Below, piece by piece: positions 35,101-46,030 of a DNA stretch of 64,000 bases. A model generated the notes under the pieces. The model searched no databases. It worked only from the letters and a program-made list of their open reading frames with translations, and had not been told where the DNA came from. Each line of letters starts with the position of its first letter. Within the stretch, counting starts at the first letter, position 1. Position numbers and translations under genes: made by a program. The DNA is from Chondrilla cf. caribensis (Eukaryota > Porifera > Demospongiae > Chondrillida > Chondrillidae): NCBI GenBank assembly GCA_964020155.1, contig OZ026559.1:2738955-2802954 (forward strand). Direction: 5' to 3'.

Positions 35101-37311
35101 CACACACACACACTATTTAGTGTTCCTGGCTGTCTGGGATACAGCATGATGTGCTAGTGTGTTATTGGATATACGTACGTCTTGGTATGATTGCTTTGCT
35201 CTTGCACACATGCATGTAGGTTGATGCCCAAATAGTGGATATCAGACAGGCTTTGCACAAAGCATTTGCTGAAGAACAGCGACAATCCGTGAGATAGATT
35301 CAATACAGCAGTTTGTTGTTGTTGTGTGTACAATCGTGTACTGCAGCCCGTCATCACAATTACCCAATGATTTCTTCATCAATTGCAGGCTTTTTTAGCC
35401 AAATATTTGGACGAGTTTCCTGAGCTCATACTGCTCCATCCCGAGTTCAACTTGAAGCAAGTTAAGGTAAATATTTGACACACTGTCAGAAATGTATGGG
35501 CTGTATACATAATGTAGTACATGTTCTGTCATGTTGTGTAGGATTGTGGTGGATTGTTGAGTCCTGGTCGTAATTTGGAGCATTTTGAAATAACTGGACA
35601 CATTGATAGTTGTGACGTACAGGCATATAGATCACAGTTCCTGGGCAAGCCTTGTGTGCTGAAAGTGAGGAATTCTATGTTAATACTCATTTGCTGTATG
35701 TATATACACGTGGTTGAAATCATGTGTTATCATGCAGCTGATGAATTTTGAATATAATTTCAAAATTTAATATCCTATGATTGCATATCTACTTATAGGA
35801 ATACCCACTAACCAATCCTGCAAGTCTTGATGTTATTGTGTCCAATGCCCAGTGCTTAAATGCTATTCCAACAGATGATGCAGTCAAGATTGTGTGCATT
35901 TCACCTGATTGGGTATGTTAACAGCTTTATCTGTTGTTGGAGTGTATGTCTTCATCATTTGGTACTGTTTTCTACTCTGCTAGGCAAAGGAGAAGGTATT
36001 AATACAACTGACTGACTATCATGATGAAGATTTAAACTCATTTCTGTCTGAACCAAGGAACCCTTCAGTACGTATATCAACATGTCTCCACTTACAAGTT
36101 GTATGTAGTGTAATGCACCTTGCCTACATACACCTAGTAAGCAATGCTATTTTCTACAATGCTATTACATGTATAGTAAGTACGTATATAGTATATTGTG
36201 TATTATGTATATGGTGTTGTCGCCAGGCCGAATTTGCAGGGCGGCCCGCCCTTTTTTGATCCGAAATTTGACTTTATTTATAATGATCCTTCCTTCCCTG
36301 AGACTGGCAAACAGTCTCAGGGAAGGAAGGAGTCTCCCTTATATCAGCTTGCTATCATGTTTAGATAATGTGAGGCAATAAACCTATGAACGCATGCAGA
36401 GCTGACGGACTGACGCCATTTTTATGCATATTAATTAGCTTTTGAAAGCCATTTTCAAGAAAATCCTGAAAGTCCTCCAGTGTTTCCATGATGGTGGATT
36501 CATTTATGGTGATTTGCAAGTTACATCTGTCAGGTTGAATGTTCCAAAGGAGGAAGATGATTTTGATTTGATACAAGTACAGATTGTTGACTCCAACCTG
36601 GCAAGGGAGAGGGTACGTACAATCCATGTGACAAAACTGATGAGTTGCTTCACTTACATGTTGTAAATGTACGTACTACATATATTAAATGGTGTTAGGA
36701 GATGCAGTTCACAGGAGGGACAGCACTGGGTTCTGCTAGATCTGTTCCTAGCAGTGCTAATGACATGTACAACTTCGGATTATTGCTTCTTTTGGTAAGT
36801 AAGTGTCAAATTAAATGATCAAGCAACATTCTAACTTAATCTTCATTATGTACTACAGTGCAATGTTACCATGTGTTTGCGTGTTTTTTTCTACATTTTC
36901 TTAGTAGACATAATATCCACATAGGCACTTTTTGTAATTCTATGCAAGTACAAAATATATAACTAGTAGTACTAACTACCACATTTGAGCAATGTTATTA
37001 TAACCCACTTCTTAAAGTGTATTTACAATTATCGCTTTATCAACAGGCTTTTTTGGGGCAGAAAGAGGTTAACCACGACAAGTCAGGTCGTCCTTGCCTC
37101 CCGGTCCCACCTGCTGTGAGTTGTATGATAATATTATGTGTGTTTCACCATAATATTATTATTGATGTACATACATACACCCTGGTTGATTTCATTTCTG
37201 TCTCCTCAGGACCCCATGCTGTCTTCTGTTTTAAATGGACTTTTGCATTTGGAGCCAAAGCTGAGACTATCTCCTGGTACCACACTGAAGCATGATTTCT
37301 TTTCAGTGTGA
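26155..37311 (+). CDS. STK31: STK31-like protein: RRM + Tudor + coiled coil + kinase-like
   Basis: Thirty exons from ATG 26155 to TGA 37311 give about 1102 residues (human STK31 about 1019). Main exons include 26155-26226, 27039-27118, 27190-27274, 27354-27400, 27777-27881, 28359-28430, 28912-29064, 29645-29844, 30390-30706, 34890-35082, 35542-35664, 36439-36612, 36699-36794 and 37210-37311. An N-terminal RRM (residues 9-84) has RNP2 VFVSNI and a weak RNP1 TAFVKF. The extended Tudor (about 140-350) has NCWYRCKVL and CLIRFIDYGNSS, including the aromatic/DYGN signature that reads dimethyl-arginine on Piwi proteins. A long helical region (about 455-840) follows, then FPELILLHPEFNL and GGLLSP as in STK31. 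The kinase-like end has CVLK, FIYGDLQ and IVDSN in place of canonical HRD and DFG, so activity is doubtful. Expected role: germ-granule/piRNA Tudor scaffold. Junctions around 33690-34023 are the least certain; phase is restored with 33587-33690, 33778-33854 and 34023-34095. Confidence 0.9.
30010..30040 (+). ncRNA. Hammerhead-ribozyme-like core (fragment)
   Basis: CTGATGA (30010-30016), a short GACC-TTTGT-GGCC stem II and GAAAC (30031-30035) follow the hammerhead order. Upstream AGTT/AACT can form a small stem I, but no matching stem III was found. Similar motifs are carried by Penelope-like and related retroelements, so this is probably a retroelement remnant in an STK31 intron. Confidence 0.35.
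30771..30993. mobile_element. MITE with TAGTGTCCGAAA ends (STK31 intron)
   Basis: TAGTGTCCGAAA and TTTCGGACACTA bound about 220 bp that contain two TTTTCGCGAAT motifs. A degenerate relative (TAGTGCCCAAAA start) lies near 23410 in the CIB gene, and GCGAAAA-rich sequence recurs near 8340-8400. Superfamily unassigned. Confidence 0.65.
31728..31848. repeat. Near-perfect 121-bp foldback (STK31 intron)
   Basis: Two arms of about 56 bp starting GTACCCCGATGCGTGG differ at only about three positions, and the loop is a few bases (TCGTG). The near identity implies a recent event or selection for the hairpin. Confidence 0.9.
32193..32277. repeat. Foldback repeat (STK31 intron)
   Basis: GAGCCCATCCAT...ATATTACACAT pairs with its inverse to GGATGGGCTC, with partly matching outer bases. 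It resembles a tiny foldback MITE. Confidence 0.75.
32898..33042. repeat. (CA)n/(CACG)n microsatellite in STK31 intron 16
   Basis: Imperfect CA, CACG and CATG repeats directly after the exon ending DELQ. Open frames through it are artefacts. Confidence 0.95.
34536..34650. mobile_element. 115-bp MITE, copy 1 (STK31 intron)
   Basis: TAGTTGTAGCCTGTCTAG and its exact inverse bound 115 bp. A second copy lies at 41139-41253 in the right-hand array, with about 90 percent of bases alike by eye and a left flank (GTATGCTTAT) shared as well. Confidence 0.8.
36288..36330. repeat. Perfect 18-bp-stem hairpin (STK31 intron 26)
   Basis: CCTTCCTTCCCTGAGACT pairs perfectly with AGTCTCAGGGAAGGAAGG around a 7-base loop, about 110 bp ahead of the exon that encodes the kinase-like FIYGDLQ segment. 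Confidence 0.85.
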
Positions 37312-37600
37312 TTAACGTTAGTCACCATTCTGTGTTTATGGATTCTTTGTTGATTGCAATTTGTGTTATACAGGCTATTATCGTGAATAATTGTTATTAT
37401 TGTTGCAGTCTTTCATGTCCTTATTCTCTTCAAACTAAAAATTACTATTAATTGATCAAATGTTATTGCGACTAGATCTTTTTTAGTATGTACTGAATTT
37501 TTGTGACCTTTTAAATAGGCATGGTAATTGCTAATTGCTAAACTATGACTGCATGACTGGTACCTGCATGTGATCGAACGTTGACACTGTAATATGTATA

Positions 37601-37764
37601 CAGTGGAACCTCTCTATTAGAGACACTTTGGGACCTTGATTTTAGTCATTATTATTATTAATACAGAGGTACATTACAATACTACACTGGGACACAGAAT
37701 GCATGGTGTCCTTACTACAGAAGGGTTCTGCTATTCAGAGGTTTGTAATAGAGAGGTTCCACTG
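37601..37764. mobile_element. Tigger-type MITE downstream of STK31
   Basis: CAGTGGAACCTCTCTATTA and its exact 19-bp inverse bound 164 bp, flanked by TA on both sides (37599-37600, 37765-37766). The rest of 37312-38775 shows no gene and is the 3' flank of STK31 and of gene A. Confidence 0.9.
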
Positions 37765-38775
37765 TATTGGGTATTATGTACTTATAATACCTCAGGTACC
37801 CCACCAATAAATAATAATATTTTCAATTATTTAATGTAATTATTACTTTAAATGTATGATAGTGCACGTGGCTATAGCGTCATGAAATTTTATGGGGTTC
37901 CTATATTATTGACATGATATGTGACTTTATTATTTTGTGGCATGCATTGCTTGATGCTGGTTTAGAAGTGTCTACCATTTACCAAACAAGTGAAGTGAGT
38001 GATAGCGTGACACCATGAAGTGCCATGGCTCACCTTAATCAACAAATGTTCCAGTGATTGCTGCTTTCAAAGTCTGTTAATGGCATCTGTCAATATCCCT
38101 GATTGGGTGTTAATCAACATCAATTATAACTAACTGAATTTAATCCTGCATGACTCAGCAGTTATTATAAGATGCATAATATGTTTTACTTGTAACACAT
38201 GACTCCACTGACCATTAATATTTCATGGTAGTTGATTTAATCCATGTAATTTGTATTCCACACAGTATATTTTATCCTTTTATTCACTTGTATCATATAT
38301 CGTTGTCCATATATAAACCAATGTGCATATGTCTGCCTGTACCTGTGTTCAAATGTGTATACTTGCCTATCAGTATCCGTGTTCTCCTGTATTACATGTG
38401 TTCCATTATGACTACATGCAAGTAATTGGACTACTCCAACACTGACAAGAGACCACGACTGGCATGGAACATGCACACACACATGCACAAAGATCACTAT
38501 GTTAAGTTTGATAATACATATTTAATGCTCCTGTGAATCAAACATTGGAAATTATATGAGTTGACTTTGTTTGAGTTATATATATAATTTGCACATAATC
38601 TTGTACACTATAGTAAGTTGATACAAATATAACAATGTATAGGTTCGCAGTTACGTAGAACGTAATTGATAATTGAGGGGTACATCTAAATGTACATTAT
38701 GCATAATAATTATAACATTTTGTTTGGGGTTATATATTTATTAATTCGATTACTTTTGCATGATACTCTGTGCTA

Positions 38776-40603
38776 TTATTGGGAATCAGTATACTCATCG
38801 TGTACATTCAACATTTGTTGCACTGCCTGTCTAACTTTCACTCCAACTCTACGGATGATCCAAGCTCCTATTGGTGGAAGTGTATGATGCAGTACAAATA
38901 TCAGAGAGGAGGAGAATGTCCGAGTCTCTTCTCCATATTTACTCAAATGTAACACAAGTGTAATACTGAATATTAGTGATCCAAATCCAAAGACAAGTAC
39001 TGCTATGAACATGAGTAGCAGTATCTGTCGAAGTGCTTGTTTTGGTGTGATTCTGTATTCCTCTTCTTTGATGAAGATTTGATCAATTGTGAAGGGAATG
39101 GATGTTATGATGATGCATACAAACAGTGCACACCACACTGTGAGAATGGCAAATCCGTACAAGTGTGGATTAGCACTCACTAACAAGAGTTGAAATGGAA
39201 GACATATTAATAGAACCACTACACTCATGTAGATCCCCCAAAGAGATATTGTTGCAATGATTCTGTGTCGCTTTCTTCCACAACAGTTTGTAAATATGCT
39301 CCATATTTTTGGAATTGAGAAAGTGACGTACTTGCTGTGAATGTAGGCTATGATACCACTTGCAATGAGTGTGAACATAAGTGTTGTGATGTCAAAGTAA
39401 CACTTTTCAACTCTACTTTTAGTTTTCCCTACATTGTTATTCTTGTAACATGCTACAATCATGAATTTCGTTACCATATAAATGTTGAAGACATGAGCAA
39501 GACTTGCCACAGCCCAGAAGAATGGTACAGTAACTTTAGCTTTTCTCCTGGTTTGTTGAAGACTCTTTAGCTGTTTTTTACCAATGATGTGCAGTATGAA
39601 AGGTGCTCCTATTACCAACAATACCAGAATATCACTCATAGCAGAAGTATTTGTTTGTTTACTATGTTTATCAAGGTACTGGCTAATTTGTAGACAGTTG
39701 TTCAAACTCCTGACATCCACTCCTGCATATCCCTGACCAAGTGCCTTACTAAACACTCTTGTTAGTTTGTTGATGTCTTTCTCCTTTGAATAGTGCTCCT
39801 CTTGTGATATGATTGATTTAATCTGTTATTGAATAGATAACGCAATATTGTAATACCATGTATTTCACACTTTAGGAGGTATCATCCCACCCAGGCCTAT
39901 TGTATGCTTCACTTCACTGACAAAATTTCTGCCAAATAATATTTTATTCCTGATAATTCGAACCAGTTCCACATACTGTATTTATACAAGAAATCTTTCA
40001 TGCCATCCAATAAACTATTATTATAATCATCAAAGTGTATCAAAAAAGCACACAGTAATTGCCAATATTTACTTTGCCTTAAGCTGAACTACTCACCTGT
40101 GTGGTGGCAGTATCAAGATCCCCCCATCCCTCGCATGTAAATGGCATTTTAATGCAAGCAATTTGTGTAGGCAAGACAAAAGGTGAACTTTTGTTGAACA
40201 GGCGGTTGTAGGTTATAGTGGGAAGGTATTCACCAAATTCCACCAATGTTATACTGGCAGAAATGTCATAAATGATAGCAGTGGTCCACATGTACCAATA
40301 TATGTTTTGATAAGTGTAGTTTATTCTCGGGTATGTCCTCCATGGATAGGTCCCAAGTGAGCACTCTTCAGGAAGTGGGTGTTTGTAGTTCATGAAGTAG
40401 GCTATGATGACACTAGATGGTTTAGCCCGATTGATGGGGTAGAAGGCATTGAGGAGTTGTTGATAGTTGTCAGGATCGGCTTTGATGGAATTGAGTATTT
40501 TGTCACTACTTTCACATTGATGGTCAACACACTCTCCATATGATATTATTCTGGTATAGACAAGTGCTGAAAACAGCAAAATCACAATCTGTCTCATGTC
40601 CAT
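38776..40603 (-). CDS. Gene A: secreted-ectodomain, seven-segment membrane protein
   Basis: Two exons on the minus strand: 40603-40097 (169 codons, donor GTGAGT) and 39822-38776 (acceptor AATAACAG), phase 0, 517 residues. The signal peptide is QIVILLFSALVYTRIIS. The ectodomain (about 24-233) has Cys in ECVDHQC, ECSLG, IACIK and FTCEG and N-glycosylation sites NYT and NKS. Hydrophobic segments lie at about 234-250, 268-294, 310-334, 357-386, 392-415, 436-465 and 476-495. A conserved KEEEYRITPKQALRQ loop precedes the sixth. The topology resembles a seven-helix receptor, but no DRY, NPxxY or other class motif is present, so I assign no function. An AATAAA signal (minus strand) sits at 38742-38737. 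It has two extra-charged C-terminal residues beyond its relatives (ending TDSQ). Confidence 0.85.
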
Positions 40604-40790
40604 TGGCTAACTAGGTACCGCTCTGTCACTTGGTGTTCTGTGATCAGTTCCTCAGAGACCACACTGTACACTCACCCATTGACCAATAACATTATTTGTT
40701 ATGACATTTTAAAATTATGAAACCAACTGACTGCAGTCCACCTGTGCCTATATGAATCTGAAACAAAATATTATAGATATTCAATTTCAT
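40604..40790 (-). promoter_or_regulatory. Conserved upstream block of the array genes (copy A)
   Basis: About 150-190 bp upstream of the ATG is repeated ahead of every intact and truncated exon 1. It contains an inverted CCAAT (40683-40687), TGATCACAGAACACC and CAAGTGACAG. Strong conservation may only reflect recent duplication. No TATA box is seen at a fitting distance. Confidence 0.4.
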
Positions 40791-40984
40791 ATTCATAAGA
40801 ATTTGGAGAAAAATGAGGAAAATACCATTTTAAGTATGAGCAATTAGTATGCACTGATGTAATACAAGGGCATTCAATGCTGTACAAATACTATATACGT
40901 ACTTCATCCTGAATGTTGCTGGTATTTTCCCCAGGTGGTATTAGTATGATATTTTAATTTCACTACATTCAGTCTATATACACT

Positions 40985-41103
40985 TCACTTAGCCCCCAGC
41001 CCATACATACAAAGTCAAACAGTTATCCATTTCCCTCACTTTATCTGCAAATTCACCTGATCGAAATGGATGTGTGCGGATAAGTGAGGTCTGACTGTAT
41101 ATA
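40985..41103. repeat. Decayed pogo-like repeat with AGTCAGACCTCACTTATC end
   Basis: Read on the minus strand it starts ACAGTCAGACCTCACTTATC, resembling Tigger ends, and contains a second GTGAGGGAA half. The same piece recurs near 42440-42555, 43995-44112, 49295-49400, 51140-51255, 56420-56545 and 57980-58098. It thus sits between each exon-1 upstream region and the next cassette. Confidence 0.6.
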
Positions 41104-41138
41104 CATTTTGGCCGTATGCTTATTTGCATTGTGTGTAA

Positions 41139-41253
41139 TAGTTGTAGCCTATCTAGTTGTGCTACAGCAGTGACAAGTGATGATTGATCCCCGAGGGTGA
41201 GGCAGCCAATTATCACTTCATTCTGCATTTGTACACCTAGACAGGCTACAACT
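41139..41253. mobile_element. 115-bp MITE, copy 2 (array unit U1)
   Basis: Same family as 34536-34650, with ends TAGTTGTAGCC/GGCTACAACT. On its right it abuts directly on a fragment of exon 2 of the array gene, so it marks a breakpoint of the decayed copy. Confidence 0.75.
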
Positions 41254-41254
41254 T

Positions 41255-42021
41255 TGAATAGTGCTCCTCTTGTGATATGATTGATTTAATCTGCCATTGA
41301 ATATTATTATTATTATTGTAATACCATATATTGCACACATTTTAGGAGGTATTATGTCAGTATAGGAACCCTATAAAACTCCATGACATTAAAGCCATGC
41401 ACTATCATACATTTAAATTGATAATTTTATAATGACGTTATTATTATGTAAAATGTTGGGAGATCTGAGGTATTATATGCACATAATACCAAATATACAA
41501 CATATTACAGTGTCAACGTTCGATCACATGCAGGTACCAGTCATACAATTATAGTTGCAATTAGTAATTAGCATGGCTATTTGATGGTAACAAATAATTC
41601 AATACATACTAAATTAAAGATCTAGTCATAATTAAGTTAGAATATTGCTTGATCATTTAATATCAAATTGACACTTAGGTTCCAAAAGAAGCAATAATGT
41701 GCAACACATGTACCAATATATGTTTTGATAAGTGTGGTTTATTCTCAGGTATGTCCTCCATGGATAGGTCCCAAGTGAGCACTTTTCAGGAAGTGTGTGT
41801 GTGTAGTTCATGAAGTAGGCTATTATGACACTAGATGGCTTAGCCCGATTGATGGGGTAGAAGGCATTGAGAAGTTGTTGATAGTTGTCAGGATCAGCTT
41901 TGATGGAATTGAGTATTTTGTCACTACGTCCACATTGATGGTCAACACACTCTCCATATGATATTATTCTGGTATAGACAAGTGCTGAAAACAGCAAAAT
42001 CACAATCTGTCTCATGTCCAT
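41255..42021 (-). pseudogene. Decayed array gene copy with inverted STK31 fragment
   Basis: Minus strand. Exon 1 starts intact at 42021 (MDMRQ...) and matches gene A through NIYWYM, then ends abruptly near 41705. The following 41345-41705 is foreign: it is an inverted copy of STK31 exon 28 end/intron 28 joined to STK31 3' flank. Beyond it, 41255-41355 is the 5' end of exon 2 with its acceptor (CACTATTC back to TGGCAG), cut off after about 15 codons by the MITE. The frame reads on for 16 unrelated residues to a stop at 41653. It cannot make the membrane domain. Confidence 0.85.
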
Positions 42022-43192
42022 AGGCTAGCTAGGGACCACTCTGTCACTCGGTGTTTTGTGATCAGTTTCTAAGAGATTACACTGTACACTCACCAATTGA
42101 TCAATGACATTATTTGTTATGACTGTTTTAGATTGAAACCAACTAACTGCGGTCCAACTGCACCTGTGTGTCTTTGGTATTCTTCTATAATTCAAATCTA
42201 AATAGGAAACAAAATATTATTGATATCCTCAATTTCATGTTCATACGAATTTGGTGTGAAAATGAAGAAATTTCCATTTTCATTTTAAGTATGAGCAATT
42301 AGTATGCACTGATGTAATATAAGGACATTCAATGGTGTAAAAATAGTATATACGTACTTCATCCTGAATATTGCTGGTATTTTCCCCAGGTGGAATCAGT
42401 ATAATATTTCAATTTCACTACATTTAGTCTGTATACACTTCACTTAGCCTCCAGCTCATACATACAAAGTCAAACAGTTATCCAGTTCCCTCACTTTATC
42501 TGCAAATTCACCTGATTGAAGCGGATGCGTGCAGATAAGTGAGGTCTGACTGTATATACATATTGGCCATGTTTGTGTGGAATCTGTTATAAAACATACA
42601 TCAGCCGTCTTGCATGAACATTGAAATAAAAATATTCACAAGACTGTTTTCATGTCAGCATTGTAATAATGGCATACATTATGTGTGTACATAATAATGC
42701 ACAATATTATGCATAGTGCAATGTATATTATATAATATAGTAAAAGCATCATGTGGATATTGTAATGATTGATACTGCTTGGTATCACGCAGTGTGTGCT
42801 GTAACAAATGAGCAAATCAAGCAATTACTTTGTGTTCATCATACTGTGCTAGAATTGTAATTTATATGTGATATAATATTACACAGTCTGGATTCTGATA
42901 TTATTATAAAAAAAATTAATAATTTGTTCTCCAATATTCAAACAAAATTCATGTGTTCACAGAGACTGAATCTATACTACAGTTATACAAGCTTGATAGT
43001 ATGAATTAACAATGGAACAGAATTATAATGACATGATAATAATAATTTTTATAAATCATATTTACTTATGTATATAGGAGTTTATTTACAAATGATCTGC
43101 ATTATTTAATGTCAAATTTGGAAGCTACATCATAACATCATATAAGTATAATATATAGTTACAAGATGGCTCCATCCTTGTAGTACATTTCA

Positions 43193-43434
43193 GTGTCTAT
43201 TGTCTGTAATTCTCTGATTTGCATTCGAACGTCTGCCTCACAGTGAGATCCAACAAACTGTTGTGGTTGTTAAGCAATAGATGAGGTGCATCAAACTCAT
43301 TGCTTTTTCCCACTCTTAGTACCATGATCCAATCTGAATCCATGATGATGTTTAGGAGGTGGGCAATAGTTATAGTAGCGCAGTCCTATAATTCCCTACA
43401 AGTTGTCTGTTGAATGATGCCATCAGTGCTGGGG
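43193..43434 (-). pseudogene. ABCC transporter C-terminal fragment, copy F1
   Basis: On the minus strand this reads [24 protein letters not shown] then [18 protein letters not shown] and HNSLLDL. This is the end of nucleotide-binding domain 2 of ABCC/MRP-type transporters, where IAHRLNTI carries the H-loop His. A TAG replaces the acidic or basic codon before DCT. Only about 75 residues remain; no Walker motifs are nearby. It is a relic, joined on its left to the chimeric small ORF. Confidence 0.85.
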
Positions 43435-43581
43435 TTGCTGATAGTTGTCAGGATCAGCTTTGATGGAATTGAGTATTTTGTCAATACTTTCACATTGATG
43501 GTCAACACACTCTCCACATGATATTTTTCTGGTATAGACAAGTGCTGAAAACAGCAAAATCACAATCTGCCTCATGTCCAT
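43423..43581 (-). CDS. Chimeric 52-residue signal-peptide ORF, copy P1
   Basis: Minus strand, ATG at 43581. The first 49 residues equal the start of the array gene (signal peptide QIVILLFSALVYTRKIS-like, ECVDHQC, ILNSIKADPDNYQQ). The frame then crosses into the ABCC fragment and stops after PQH. It keeps the upstream block of the intact genes, so it could be transcribed, giving a secreted peptide of about 30 residues with two Cys. It may equally be an inert duplicate. Confidence 0.45.
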   Translation of the reverse strand: MDMRQIVILLFSALVYTRKISCGECVDHQCESIDKILNSIKADPDNYQQPQH

Positions 43582-44728
43582 TGGCTAACTAGGGACCACT
43601 CTGTCACTTGGTGTTCTGTGATCAGTTTCTCAGAGACCACACTGTACACTCACCCATTGACCAATAACATCATTTGTTATGACTGTTGTAAACTGAAACC
43701 AACTAACTGCAGTCCAACTGTACCTGTGTGAGTCTTTGTTATTCTTCTATAATTCAAATCTAAATAGGAAACAAAATATTATGGATACCCTTAATTTCAT
43801 GTTCATGAGAATTTGGTATAAAATGAGGAAAATGCCATTTTCATTTCACATATGAGCAATTAGTATGCACTGATGTAATACAAGGGCATTCAATGCTGTA
43901 AAAATAGTATATACGTACTTCATCCTGAATATTGCTGGTATTTTCCCCAGGTGGTATCAGTATGATATTTCTATTTCACTACATTTAGTCTGTATACACT
44001 TCACTTAGCCTCCAGCTCATACATACAAAGTCAAACAGTTATCCAGTTCCCTCACTTTATCTGCAAATCCACCTGATTGAAATGGGTGTGTGCGATAAGT
44101 GAGGTCTGACTGTATAAATTATACATATCGGCAGTCTTGTATGAAATCTGTTATAAAACATACATCGGCTGTCTTGTATGAACATTGAAATAATAAACAT
44201 CCACAAGGCTGTTTTCATGTCTTACTCAGCATTGTAATAATGGCATACATTATGTGTGTACATAATAATGTACAATATTACGCATAGCTGGTGCAATGCA
44301 TATCTATTATAATAATAGCATCATGCGGATAATTTAATAGTTGACACTGCTTGGTATCACGGAGTGTGTGCTGTAACAAATGAGCAAATCAAGCAATTAC
44401 ATTGTGTTCATCACACTGTGCTTGCATTATAACATAATTATAATATTATTATGCATATTTGATATAAAATTACACAGTCCAGATGATGATACTTTTATAA
44501 GAATATTTTGTTTCTAATATTCAAAAAATTAATGTGTCCACAGAGACTGAATATATACTACGTACAGTTATACAGGCTTGATAATATGAATTGACAATGG
44601 AACAGAATTATATTAATATAATAAAACAATACAAATGATCAGCATTAATTAATGTCAAATTTGGAAGCTACATCATAATATCATATTATATATGTTACAA
44701 GATGGCTCCATCCTTGTAGTACATTTCA

Positions 44729-44967
44729 GTGTCTATTGTCTGTAATTCTCTGATTTGTATTCGAACATCTGCCTGACTGTGAGATTAAACAAACTGTTGG
44801 GGTTGCTAAGCAATAGATGAGGTGCATCAAACTCATGGCTTTTTCCCATTTTAAATACCATGATCCAATCAGGATCCATGATGGTGTTCAGGAGGTGGGT
44901 AATAGTTATAGTAGTGCAATCCTATATTTCCCTACAAATTGTCTGTCGAATGATAACATTAATGCTG
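44729..44967 (-). pseudogene. ABCC fragment, copy F2
   Basis: Same fragment as F1, with the same in-frame stop before DCT (here GAA ATA TAG). The H-loop region and EFDAPHLLL are retained. Confidence 0.8.
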
Positions 44968-45117
44968 GAGTTGTTGATAGTTGTCTGGATCGGCTTTGAT
45001 GGAATTGAGTATTTTGTCACTACTTCCACATTGATGGTCAACACACTCTCCATAGGATATTATTCTGGTATAGACAAGTGCTAAAAACAGCAAAATCACA
45101 ATCTGTCTCATGTCCAT
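44959..45117 (-). CDS. Chimeric 52-residue signal-peptide ORF, copy P2
   Basis: Minus strand from ATG 45117. Same length as P1 but ends QQLQH with TAA, not QQPQH with TGA. The signal peptide and the ECVDHQC pair are intact. Confidence 0.45.
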   Translation of the reverse strand: MDMRQIVILLFLALVYTRIISYGECVDHQCGSSDKILNSIKADPDNYQQLQH

Positions 45118-45438
45118 TGGCTAACTAGGGACCACTCTGTCACTTGGTGTTCTGTGATCAGTTCCTCAGAGACCACACTGTACACTAACTCATTGACCAA
45201 TAACATTAATGATGTTATGACTGTTGTGAACTGAAACCATCTAACTGCAGTCCAACTGCACCTGTGTGAATCTTTTTATTCTTCTATAATTCAAATCTAA
45301 ATAGGAAACAAAACATTACTGATACACCTAATTTCAGATTCATAAGAATTTGGTGTAAATGAGGAAAGTGCCATTTTCATTTTAAGTGTGAGTAATTAGT
45401 TTGTACTGATGTACATTCAATGCTGTATGAATACTACT

Positions 45439-45684
45439 AGTATCTATTGTCTGTAATTCTCTGATTTGCATTCGAACATCTGCCTCACAGTGCGATCCAA
45501 CAAACTGTTGGGGTTGCTATATAAGCAATAGATGAGGTGCATCAAACTCATGGCTCTTTCCCACTCGTAATACCATGATCCAATCAGGATCCATGATGGT
45601 GTTCAGGAGGTGGGCAATAGTTATAGTAGTGCGGTCCTATAATTCCCTGCAACTTGTCTGTTGAATGATGGCATCAGTGCTGGA
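45439..45684 (-). pseudogene. ABCC fragment, copy F3 (unit end)
   Basis: Same fragment, without an adjoining exon 1. It ends at the STK31-tail junction (GGATATGTATGACATAATG). The sequence just before (45118-45438) is exon-1 upstream block and spacer. Confidence 0.8.
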
Positions 45685-45711
45685 TATGTATGACATAATG
45701 AATTAGTATAT

Positions 45712-45905
45712 AAAGCTGAGAATATCTCCTGGTACCACGCTGAAGCATGATTTCTTTTCAACGTGATTAGTCACCATTCTTTGTTTATGGATTCTTTGTT
45801 TTTTAATACAGTTTGTGTTATACAGACTATTATCCTGAATAATTGCTATTATTGTTGCAGTCTTTCATGCCTTTATTCTCTTCAAACTGAAAATTATTAT
45901 TATTT
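45712..45905 (+). pseudogene. Truncated copy of the last STK31 exon, U2
   Basis: Begins within codon 17 of the 34-codon terminal exon of STK31 (KLRLSPGTTLKHDFFS region) and runs through the stop area into 3' flank (CACCATTCT..GTTTATGGATTC). ATTCTTTTCAACGTGA replaces TTTTCAGTGTGA, removing the original stop context. There is no upstream exon, so it is a duplication scar. Confidence 0.85.
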
Positions 45906-45969
45906 GATCAAAAAATTATTTTTTTAATCTATAAAGTGCTAGCAACAGTATAAAGCGTTATAAAGCGTT

Positions 45970-46030
45970 ACATATGAAATACACTTGCCCTCAGGCACTT
46001 CGCGCCCTTTGGACTCAGTATTTCATATGT
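45970..46030. repeat. Hairpin block shared by U2-U4
   Basis: ACATATGAAATAC and GTATTTCATATGT flank a GC-richer core (GCCCTCAGGCACTTCGCGCCC). Equivalent blocks are at 53088-53148 and 60070-60130. Absent from U1, so it was inserted after U1 split from the others. Confidence 0.7.

Larger units (their letters stand above)
37257..45711. repeat. Higher-order repeat unit U1
   Basis: The unit runs from AAAGCTGAG in the last STK31 exon to the next copy of that site. Content in order: STK31 3' flank, intact gene A, a decayed family copy, two ABCC-fragment/exon-1 cassettes and a terminal ABCC fragment. At about 8.46 kb it is the longest and most diverged unit. It has a Tigger MITE and lacks the TATTTCATATGT hairpin block present in U2-U4. 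Confidence 0.8.

Noticed and set aside
26155..37311. Splitting the STK31-like gene into separate RRM, Tudor and kinase genes
   Set aside because: All exon phases join without a stop from 26155 to 37311 and no promoter or terminator-like break is seen, though the 33690-34023 junctions are weak.
38776..40603. Calling the array genes GPCRs
   Set aside because: Seven hydrophobic spans and an ectodomain fit, but no DRY, NPxxY, GPS or other class motif is present; only topology supports it.
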